Below, in pieces: positions 1 to 6,363 of a DNA stretch of 13,000 nt. Both the position numbers and the translations under genes were made by a program. Numbering within the stretch: position 1 is the first letter of the stretch; each line of letters starts with the position of its first letter. The notes beneath the pieces were generated by a model. That model saw nothing but the letters and a program-made list of their open reading frames with translations, was not told where the DNA came from and searched no databases. Source of the stretch: Planctomycetaceae bacterium (lineage in GTDB: Bacteria; Planctomycetota; Planctomycetia; Planctomycetales; Planctomycetaceae); assembly GCA_027000105.1 (NCBI GenBank), contig JALTOP010000359.1, positions 1 to 13,000 of the forward strand, written 5' to 3'.

Positions 1-1
1 G

Positions 2-76
2 GCCAAGCTGATGAGTGACATGGGGCGAGGCGGCAGCGGCAAGTTGCATCGGTTCTGGCAGCGTTGCCTGCGAGGC
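2..76 (-). pseudogene. In-frame continuation of the PfkB kinase beyond the TAG
   Basis: Reading on past the TAG at 77-79 in the same frame gives 25 open codons to the window edge. They include ATLPEPMQLAAAAS and end HQLG. This matches what I would expect for the C-terminal helices of a PfkB/HldE kinase (roughly A-L-A-S-G-A-T-L-P-E-A, then a hydrophobic helix, then xQLGT). The stop sits where a Leu codon is expected, and TTG to TAG needs one substitution. The Q after ALAS and the P before HV also look off-consensus. Either the gene carries a nonsense mutation and is decaying, or there is a base error. The true end lies outside the window. Confidence 0.6.
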
Positions 77-961
77 CTAAGCGGCGGCAATGTGGGCGGT
101 AACGGAGTCCCCGGCTCCAACGATATCAATTTCACCTCGAACCGGAAGAGCGGGACAGGTTGATACCTCTCCATTAGGCAAGGCTCCGACGAAACCACGT
201 TCCGCCATCGTAATGACAACCTCCCGCCCGTTTCTGATGGCCAACTGGCTGGCCGCTTCTTTCACCTGATCGAGTGATTGATACTCTTTTTCTTCGGTCA
301 GTCTCGCCAGTTCGGCAGCGTTCATTTTGAAGATGACAGGAGGGTATTCCCGCAATCCACGTCTGGAATCTGCAACAATCGGGATGTTTTCCGGAATGGA
401 TTGCAATGTATCCAGCACGTGTTGCGTTACAACTCCGGTCTCGGCGACATCCACCTGATCCATAACAATGATAGCGTCCACATTCGATGCGAGTTTTCTC
501 AAGGAATCGGCCAGTGCCCCGGCAACTTCGGGCGGCGTAGGTGTCCAGTTTTTCGAATCGAGCCGATTCAGTTCCCGCGGTGGCTTTCCCGGTTCCATAA
601 CGAGTGGCTTGCAATAGGTAAAAGTTCGCCGAAGCGGGGTTGTAATAAAATGATCGAGGTTGACACCGGGCAATGAGGCAAGCGCACGTTGCAATTCGTA
701 ACCTTCCCCGTCTTCTCCGCAAAAGCCGATCAGGTGAAGCTTCCCCACTCCCAGAGCGACCAGATTATTCAACACCGTTCCGGCAGCTCCCGGTTGGGAA
801 CGGACACGGGTCACATTATAAACGGGCAATCCGGTTTCGATCGAATCTTCTGCGAGTGCCGGATCAATTTCCAAATAACGATCCAGGCAGAAATCTCCCA
901 CTATTGCGATCTGCAATTTCCGGTAACGGGCCGTGATTTCCTCAAATCGGTGTGGATTCAT
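77..961 (-). CDS. PfkB-family sugar kinase (HldE/RfaE kinase-like), ended early by an in-frame TAG
   Basis: Probable ATP-dependent cytosolic kinase of the ribokinase/PfkB family, closest in character to the kinase half of HldE, which phosphorylates heptose 7-phosphate. Residues 17-28 (QIAIVGDFCLDR) form the first strand and sugar-contact segment, and residues 57-66 carry the PGAAGTVLNN glycine motif. Residues 280-288 (IVGAGDSVT) are the PfkB signature, with D285 the expected catalytic base. The ATG overlaps the stop of the upstream gene (ATGA, 958-961) and is preceded by GGAG with a 5-nt spacer, so the start is firm and translation is probably coupled. The frame stops at TAG (77-79) only nine residues after the GAGD motif, where the family normally has 30-60 more residues closing the ATP site. 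Homology resumes after the stop. The exact sugar is inferred from the neighbours, not from the sequence. Confidence 0.85.
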   Translation of the reverse strand: MNPHRFEEITARYRKLQIAIVGDFCLDRYLEIDPALAEDSIETGLPVYNVTRVRSQPGAAGTVLNNLVALGVGKLHLIGFCGEDGEGYELQRALASLPGVNLDHFITTPLRRTFTYCKPLVMEPGKPPRELNRLDSKNWTPTPPEVAGALADSLRKLASNVDAIIVMDQVDVAETGVVTQHVLDTLQSIPENIPIVADSRRGLREYPPVIFKMNAAELARLTEEKEYQSLDQVKEAASQLAIRNGREVVITMAERGFVGALPNGEVSTCPALPVRGEIDIVGAGDSVTAHIAAA

Positions 962-2070
962 GAACTCTCCAACTGATGCAGCAAGTTATGTACGAATGCG
1001 ATGTTGTCGCATTGCAGGTAGTGCATCGTCCCTCCCATGCGGGCGTAGCTTTTGCAGAAGCGTAAATAGTACGCCGCGTTATCTTTGGTCGGCTCTCCCT
1101 GCGACCAGTCCCAGCCGCCACCATCGGCCAAATCGACAACATACAGATTCAAATCCTTGACAACTTCCTGCCCGGCATTCAGGCGAATATTGTTGACACA
1201 ACTGAGCGTCTTTTCAAAAACCTGTGGCCCCATGATAGCCGAACCGATGGAAAGCACGACGCCACCATCAAGCCGTTCAACCGAACCTCCGAACAGTTTG
1301 AAATCGAGTTCACCTGCCCGACCGATCGCCGAACCGCTGAAGATGGGGTGATTGGAAATAATGTCGTACCCGATCCCGGGATGAACGGTCATCGGTATCC
1401 GATGCCTCCATGCCTGCGCGAGAATCGAAGCCTGTTTCCAGCGATGTTCAATCGGTATCGCCCCGCCGATCCAGTTCTGTTTTTTCATCGCATGGTACAA
1501 ATCGGCCCGTGCCGCGGTTAATGGATGCTCCGGTTCACTGCGAATCAACTCCAGTAACGAATCGGGAGTCGGCAGGGTGACTCCATCCTCGTTGATGAAC
1601 CGTCCCATCGATTGCCCATAACCGAGACCATCAAGCGCCCCGGCCATGATAGCCAGGTGGATATTTTGGGCGGTTTCGTCCCAGGTGCCGAACTGTCCTT
1701 TGGCAACATTCATGCGCACGCTTTCGGTCGATGCCCCAAACCAGGCGTATTCCCAATCGTGAATCGAGCCTGCCCCGTTGGTCGCCAGGTGCGTGAGCCA
1801 ATCTTTTGCCATCATCCGTTCCAGCAGGCGGACGGCTCCGTTTCGCAGCAGATGGGCCCCGTAAATCAGCATCACCCCGGCATCTCGTTTGCGAGCTTCG
1901 AGAATGGCGTTGGCACATCCCTGAATTTGCGTCAACAGTTCAGCCGAGATTTCCGGCGGCGGAGCATCGGGAGATTTGATAATCTGATCGACCGTGGTCA
2001 GACTTTCCCGCTGCTCCAGAGGCAGCACGTGTAACCGGGAAAGATCAAGCGGTAAAACGGATTTCGTCAT
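958..2070 (-). CDS. Conserved protein, possibly deoxyhypusine-synthase-like fold, in a sugar-phosphate operon
   Basis: This 370-residue protein has no signal peptide or membrane segment, so it is probably cytosolic. I recognise it as a conserved bacterial family but know of no proven function. Visible conserved blocks are YGAHLLRNG (70-78), ATNGAGSIHDWE (96-107), GQFGTWDET (125-133), TVHPGIGYDI (228-237), SGSAIGRAGELDF (245-257) and GGVVLSIGSAIMGP (269-282). Their order (Gly-rich block, then an NGAG-IHD-E block, then a Gly-rich nucleotide-site-like block) is reminiscent of NAD-dependent deoxyhypusine synthase. I could not place the catalytic lysine of that enzyme, and the gene's setting argues against hypusine formation. 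The ATG overlaps the upstream TGA (2067-2070) and its own TGA overlaps the kinase ATG (958-961), so all three proteins are likely made together. A role in making or activating a phosphosugar is inference from context. Confidence 0.75.
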   Translation of the reverse strand: MTKSVLPLDLSRLHVLPLEQRESLTTVDQIIKSPDAPPPEISAELLTQIQGCANAILEARKRDAGVMLIYGAHLLRNGAVRLLERMMAKDWLTHLATNGAGSIHDWEYAWFGASTESVRMNVAKGQFGTWDETAQNIHLAIMAGALDGLGYGQSMGRFINEDGVTLPTPDSLLELIRSEPEHPLTAARADLYHAMKKQNWIGGAIPIEHRWKQASILAQAWRHRIPMTVHPGIGYDIISNHPIFSGSAIGRAGELDFKLFGGSVERLDGGVVLSIGSAIMGPQVFEKTLSCVNNIRLNAGQEVVKDLNLYVVDLADGGGWDWSQGEPTKDNAAYYLRFCKSYARMGGTMHYLQCDNIAFVHNLLHQLESS

Positions 2071-3503
2071 GAATTCAGGATCGCTTCCATCAAAACGGTA
2101 CTGTCACGAAAATCGGGGATGACCACATCGGCACCAACATCGAGCAGACGATTTCGCTTCCATTGATCGAACTGACCCGACCCGTTATGCGCTTCGTCAC
2201 TGGCAACCGCGACCGCGATTCCACCTGCCTGTTTCGTGTTCTCGATTTCGACATATCCATCACCAAATGAAAGAAGCGAATCCCCCGAGATGTCATGCTC
2301 ATCGAGAATCCGTTCAATCACCATCTGTTTGGAGAAATCCTTGTAGTTATCGAGTGCCCCGAAAATGCGGCCTTCAAAGTAATCGGTGATCCCGAGAAGC
2401 TCCGCTTCCTGTTTGACGAATTGCTCATCGGTTCCACTGGCCAGGTGCAATGTCAACCCCAGTGACCTTAAATGTTCCAGCAGTTTTCTGGCTCCGTAAA
2501 CGAGTAGCGAATCGGGATCAATGCTCCCATCGCGCAACCCTGCGGTACGATCAGCGATCCGTTCATCGAGTCGGCGAAGATATTCATGCTTGTACCAAAG
2601 CGGTTCGCGTGGTTCGCCGCCCCGCTCGGTGATACGCTGAGCTAATTGGATCATCTGGTAAATGGTCTGCTTTCCATTGAGACGCATGATATCGTCCAGT
2701 GCCAATGCTGCCCGTTCCTCTTCGGTTTCTCCTTCTTTTGGGGGGAGCATTTCCACAAACATGGGCACCATGACATCGGGCCACCCCTGACGGATCAGCG
2801 AAAGTGTTCCATCGAAATCGAACAGGACATGCTCGATGCTGTCACGCGGTTCAAAACCGGGTGTGAATTCGACGACGCCTTCAAAGCGGGAGAGGTATTT
2901 GTCGGTTGGTCTTTCCCTTTCGATTCCCGCCTCTTTTTCCATGAAAGCGTAGGCGAGCAGATGAAAGATTGTCATTTGAGCGTCTTCGACGCGACCGTAA
3001 TGCCTGTCTTCAATGACCAGAACATGATCGGCAATTTTTTCCAACGCTCCACGAGCCGCCCCAACCAATGCCACGGTTTGCACACCATTTTCGTTGGCCC
3101 ATTCAACCGCTTTCACCAGATTCGGCGAGTTCCCGCTGACGCTGGAAGCGAGCACGATATCACCCGGCTGTGCGAAGTTCATCAGTTGACGAACAAATAC
3201 GTCTTCGTAGCTGTAGTCGTTGCCCAGTGCCGTCATCCAGCCGACATTATCAGCCAGGGAAACAACACGGAATCGATCCGGCCAGCAATCAGACGAACCT
3301 TTTCCCAGATCGGTTGCAAAGTGGGCCCCACTGGCTGCATTGCCGCCGTTTCCGATGACAAATACGGTTTTCCCGGCGGCACACGCTTCACGCAACAGAT
3401 GAATGAGCCGTTCAATCCCATCCAACGGCAACCCCGCAAGAAGATCTCGCTGACGGGAAAGGTAATCATTCATCCAGGTTTTGCAGACAGTTTGTATATT
3501 CAT
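2067..3503 (-). CDS. SIS sugar-phosphate isomerase (GmhA-like) fused to HAD phosphatase
   Basis: This is a two-domain cytosolic enzyme of 478 residues. Residues 1 to about 195 form a SIS domain of the sedoheptulose-7-phosphate isomerase (GmhA) type: VFVIGNGGNAASGAHF at 47-62 is the phosphosugar loop, SSVSGNSPN at 120-128 the second sugar site, and EDAQMTIFHLLAYAF at 173-187 the C-terminal helix. H61 and H181 fall where GmhA has zinc ligands, but D65 stands where Glu is expected. Residues 220-478 form a HAD phosphatase: DFDGT at 229-233 (D229 nucleophile, D231 acid/base), S356 in LASGT, K392, and GDGYVE (D415, E419). A GTG at 3542 would add 13 residues. I prefer the ATG at 3503 because MNIQTV fits the usual SIS start; neither site has a clear Shine-Dalgarno sequence. 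It is the first gene of the operon and would supply both isomerase and phosphatase steps. Confidence 0.9.
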   Translation of the reverse strand: MNIQTVCKTWMNDYLSRQRDLLAGLPLDGIERLIHLLREACAAGKTVFVIGNGGNAASGAHFATDLGKGSSDCWPDRFRVVSLADNVGWMTALGNDYSYEDVFVRQLMNFAQPGDIVLASSVSGNSPNLVKAVEWANENGVQTVALVGAARGALEKIADHVLVIEDRHYGRVEDAQMTIFHLLAYAFMEKEAGIERERPTDKYLSRFEGVVEFTPGFEPRDSIEHVLFDFDGTLSLIRQGWPDVMVPMFVEMLPPKEGETEEERAALALDDIMRLNGKQTIYQMIQLAQRITERGGEPREPLWYKHEYLRRLDERIADRTAGLRDGSIDPDSLLVYGARKLLEHLRSLGLTLHLASGTDEQFVKQEAELLGITDYFEGRIFGALDNYKDFSKQMVIERILDEHDISGDSLLSFGDGYVEIENTKQAGGIAVAVASDEAHNGSGQFDQWKRNRLLDVGADVVIPDFRDSTVLMEAILNS

Positions 3504-3777
3504 GGTGATTAAAAAGTTGGACGCTTGCCACGGATTTGACACCGTGCTTTGAAAAGAAAGGCTTACGAGTCGTGCCGATCGCGGGAAAAGGTTCGTTCAG
3601 GAGCGGCAGATTCCCAACATTTCGTAGCCGGTATGAAAGCCCTTGCCGCCGGAGCCCATGCTACTAACAGAGTAGAGACCTGTCAACGATTTGGAATACG
3701 TCCCTGATGCAAGGTTCCCAACTGAAGCGATCGAGTTCCATTATTTTTTCGTGTTTGAAAACAAGAACTCTTCGAAA

Positions 3778-5109
3778 CTATGGCTTCGTCTTGGATTTAT
3801 CATCGGGTTCAGTGGGAGTCAGCTGTTCAACTCGATACAAGTCTGTACCAGTGCGGATGTAAAGGGCATTCCCCACGACAGCGGGAGACGCCTTGATCGT
3901 CCCCTTTAAGCGGTTCACTTTCACCAAATCCATCCGGGCGTTCGGCTTCAGCACGGTGATCTTTCCTTCCTCGCTGCACAGATAGAGCAGATGGTTGATC
4001 AACACGGGCGAGGCGGAATACTTTCCGGTCACTCGACGCTTCCGTTTTATCTTGCCCGTTTCGCAATCCAGAGCCGTGATGATTCCTTTTTCGTTAAGCA
4101 TGTAAATTTGCCTGTCCACCAATATCGGCGATGGAATTGTCGTCACGCCCCGACGGTAAACCCAACTGACATGCGAATCGGTTACGTCTCCACTGCCTCC
4201 AGGACGGATAGCCGCCAGAACCGGTTCAAAGAATCCCGTGCAAAGATAAACCTGTTTGTCGTCGGTAACCGGTGCGGGAACATTCGAGAAACCGAGATAA
4301 CGGACGTGCCAATATTCTTTGCCTGTGCGCGGATCATACGCATGTGCCTGATCGGGGCCGGGACTGATCAACAAATCTCCTTCCGCTCGACTCCACAGTA
4401 GTGGAGTGGCGAATGCCCGATGAGTAATCGGATTTTCCCTCAACGGAGCCGTCCGTTTCTGTTTCCAGAGAATTTTTCCGTTTTCTTTCTTCAGGGCGGC
4501 CACATATTGAAAGTCGGCTCCGTCACAGGTGACAATCAAGCTTTCCCGATAAGCGATGGGCGAACTTCCCGGACCTCCCTGATGTTCAATTTTCAAATCG
4601 TTATTTTTCCAGAGGATCTTTCCTGATTTTCTCGAAACCGCGGCAGTGCCGTAAGTCCCGAAATGGCAATAAACGGCAGCTTCATCGATCACAGGTGTAG
4701 GCGAAGCATAACTGTTGTCTTCATGAATCCGCTTCGGAGAAGAAACGTCGAACAATTCGACCTGGTGCAAGATGCGTCCACTTTGCGAATCGAGACCGAT
4801 CGCCTGTAAAGATATCCCGTTGCCCGCTGGAACGCTTTGCACCGCTGTCGTCACCCAGATTTCGCCTCCATCAACAACAGGGGACGACCACCCCAGCCCC
4901 GGTATCGACGTTTTCCAGGCAATGTTTTTCTTCTCGTTGAATTCAACAGGTACAACACTTTCGCCAGCATGCCCCTGACCGCCGGGGCCACGAAATTGCG
5001 GCCAGGAATCACTCGCAACAATCCGGGCAAAGGAACCAGTCAAGAGAAAGAAACAAAGTAGCTGGTAAATTCGATTTCGCACAGAACAGACATCCATCCG
5101 GTTATTCAT
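3778..5109 (-). CDS. Secreted PQQ-like beta-propeller repeat protein
   Basis: A 443-residue exported protein with an N-terminal signal peptide: RNR at 11-13, a hydrophobic core at about 15-30 (YQLLCFFLLTGSFARI) and likely cleavage after VAS (31-33). The mature part starts with WPQFRGPGGQG, which I associate with planctomycete PQQ-type propellers. Blade-like repeats follow, such as SSPVVDGGEIWV, ASPTPVIDEAAVYC, ASPVLINHLLYLC and ASPAVVGNALYI, alternating with G-K-I-L-W-K type turns. The fold resembles BamB/PQQ propellers, but I see no dehydrogenase-specific motifs, so a scaffold or binding role is likelier than quinoprotein catalysis. The frame is open back to 5292, but the extra residues do not look like a signal peptide. 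An ATG at 5097 (MDVCSV) is an equally possible start. No Shine-Dalgarno sequence is visible at either. It lies 274 bp upstream of the sugar operon on the same strand; a functional link is not shown. Confidence 0.88.
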   Translation of the reverse strand: MNNRMDVCSVRNRIYQLLCFFLLTGSFARIVASDSWPQFRGPGGQGHAGESVVPVEFNEKKNIAWKTSIPGLGWSSPVVDGGEIWVTTAVQSVPAGNGISLQAIGLDSQSGRILHQVELFDVSSPKRIHEDNSYASPTPVIDEAAVYCHFGTYGTAAVSRKSGKILWKNNDLKIEHQGGPGSSPIAYRESLIVTCDGADFQYVAALKKENGKILWKQKRTAPLRENPITHRAFATPLLWSRAEGDLLISPGPDQAHAYDPRTGKEYWHVRYLGFSNVPAPVTDDKQVYLCTGFFEPVLAAIRPGGSGDVTDSHVSWVYRRGVTTIPSPILVDRQIYMLNEKGIITALDCETGKIKRKRRVTGKYSASPVLINHLLYLCSEEGKITVLKPNARMDLVKVNRLKGTIKASPAVVGNALYIRTGTDLYRVEQLTPTEPDDKSKTKP

Positions 5110-5258
5110 TTTCGATAAATCGGTATTGGGGGAAATGGCAAAGTTCAGTAAAATCACGCCCGTTGGAATCGGGATTGTCGTAACCAATTGACCGCGGCAA
5201 AACACCAGAACAGACGTGGCTAAAGGGGCCGGTTCCCTCTCGGCTATCAGGCGATGTG

Positions 5259-5449
5259 GTAACGAACGGTGTTGTAATAAATCATCCTGCAAAAAAGTGA
5301 CTGAGGTAACGTGATCGAAGTAACATGAATGAGGGAAGCAACAGGGCTGAGGTAAACAGTGCCGATGTATGCGGGTGCCTTTTCAGGGCTTGATTTTTTG
5401 GGGGCTGTTTTTCGTCATCCACTGTGGCCAGCCCGTTGCCGTTCGTTAC
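5259..5449. repeat. 11-bp perfect inverted repeat, arms about 170 bp apart
   Basis: GTAACGAACGG at 5259-5269 is matched by its exact reverse complement CCGTTCGTTAC at 5439-5449. Both arms lie in the spacer between divergent genes. The match does not extend further on either side. It could be a pair of operators facing each other, or chance. Confidence 0.4.
5297..5324. repeat. 14-bp imperfect tandem repeat containing GTAAC
   Basis: GTGACTGAGGTAAC (5297-5310) is followed without a gap by GTGATCGAAGTAAC (5311-5324), with 11 of 14 bases the same. A further CTGAGGTAA occurs at 5347-5355, and GGTAACG also occurs at 5258-5264. This clustering in a promoter region suggests binding sites, but no regulator is identified. 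Confidence 0.4.
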
Positions 5450-5523
5450 GCCTGATCCCCCTGTTGGTGGAATGAGTTTGCGCGGGTTGTTGTTTCGACA
5501 GTTCGAACCTCGGGAAAGTTTTT

Positions 5524-6285
5524 ATGAAAATCCGAAATCCATTCATCGCACGTGCGATTGTGAAATGCTGCCTCTACTTACTGAGGCTGCTCTATTCGTC
5601 CTGCCGGATCGTCCTGTACGAGGAAGAACCGAATTCCAGCCCCTATTCGAAACCGATCCGTTCATGGAGTTACAATACCGATTATATCGCCGAACCGGCT
5701 CAAGAGAAACACCTTTATTGCATGTGGCACGATATCCTGCTGATGTCGACTTTCTGTGGAGTCTCCGGGAATATGGCTGCTTTGGTGAGTCAGCATCGGG
5801 ACGGCGGTTATCTCTCGATTATTCTGGAAGAACTGGGAATCAAGCCGATCCGGGGCTCAAGCCGTCGTGGCGGCTCGAAAGCGGTGAAACAGTGTCTGGA
5901 AGCCGCGGAAAACTATCATATTTCGATCACTCCCGACGGCCCAACCGGCCCGCGGCATCAACTCAAACCGGGAATCGTCTTTCTCGCTTCGCAGTCTGGT
6001 CGAAAAATCGTACCTGTCACTTCCTGTTGTAAACGGTACTGGCGTATCAGGGCGAAGTGGTCTGACATGCTGATCCCCAAACCATTTACAACGGTTCTTG
6101 TCATCACCGGGAAGCATTTTTCCATTCCGGAAAAGCTCGAACGTGAACAGCTTCAGGACTACGTTGAGAAACTGGAGCAATACATGCACGAGTTTACGAA
6201 GAAATACGAATCATTCTCCGAAAGTTTGCAGATTCTCGAAAAACAGCGGGACGAACCAACGGCTTCGCAACAACGTGCTGCCTGA
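5524..6285 (+). CDS. DUF374-type lysophospholipid acyltransferase family protein
   Basis: A 253-residue protein of the DUF374 family, related to the acyltransferases that build or remodel lipid A or phospholipids at the inner membrane. The N-terminal stretch at about 8-32 is hydrophobic (AIVKCCLYLLRLLYS) and is a probable membrane anchor. Family motifs are CMWHDILL at 66-73 with the catalytic-type His-Asp (H69, D70), SQHRDGGYLS at 89-98, IRGSSRRGGSKA at 109-120 and ITPDGPTGPRHQLKPG at 135-150. The C-terminus is a charged helical tail (205-253). Length is close to the family norm of 210-250. The start ATG follows GGGAAAG at 5 nt, a weak ribosome site. The acyl donor and acceptor cannot be read from the sequence. 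It lies 78 bp before uvrC on the same strand and may be co-transcribed. Confidence 0.88.
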   Translation: MKIRNPFIARAIVKCCLYLLRLLYSSCRIVLYEEEPNSSPYSKPIRSWSYNTDYIAEPAQEKHLYCMWHDILLMSTFCGVSGNMAALVSQHRDGGYLSIILEELGIKPIRGSSRRGGSKAVKQCLEAAENYHISITPDGPTGPRHQLKPGIVFLASQSGRKIVPVTSCCKRYWRIRAKWSDMLIPKPFTTVLVITGKHFSIPEKLEREQLQDYVEKLEQYMHEFTKKYESFSESLQILEKQRDEPTASQQRAA

Positions 6286-6320
6286 ATGGCAGGGCGTCGA
6301 ACTTGCACGCTCCCGCCCGG

Positions 6321-6354
6321 CGTGATGTTTCGGTATCCGTGATATTTCGGTATC
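6321..6354 (+). repeat. 17-bp tandem duplication upstream of uvrC
   Basis: CGTGATGTTTCGGTATC (6321-6337) is followed directly by CGTGATATTTCGGTATC (6338-6354), with one difference. The array ends 9 nt before the uvrC ATG, so it covers the leader or ribosome-binding zone. No Shine-Dalgarno sequence is visible between the array and the start. Confidence 0.75.
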
Positions 6355-6363
6355 ATTGAAACA

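Larger units (their letters stand above)
5110..5523. other. Divergent intergenic region with GTAAC motifs and an inverted repeat
   Basis: This 414-bp spacer separates the minus-strand propeller gene from the plus-strand acyltransferase gene, so it should hold both promoters. I could not define a convincing -35/-10 pair. It contains an imperfect tandem repeat at 5297-5324, several GTAAC pentamers, an 11-bp inverted repeat (5259-5269 and 5439-5449), and a T6 run at 5394-5399 followed by G5. No RNA gene or protein-coding sequence is supported here. Confidence 0.5.

Noticed and set aside
2646..3512. 288-codon open frame on the plus strand
   Set aside because: It is fully antisense to the SIS-HAD gene, shows no recognisable motif, and its composition is rich in Cys, His and Phe as expected from the reverse reading.
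5110..5292. N-terminal extension of the PQQ-like protein
   Set aside because: The extra 61 residues would bury the signal peptide inside the protein; the start at 5109 or 5097 places it correctly.
5424..6032. 202-codon plus-strand frame overlapping the acyltransferase
   Set aside because: It is out of frame with the clear DUF374 motifs, and its product is an Arg/Pro/Ser-rich shadow.
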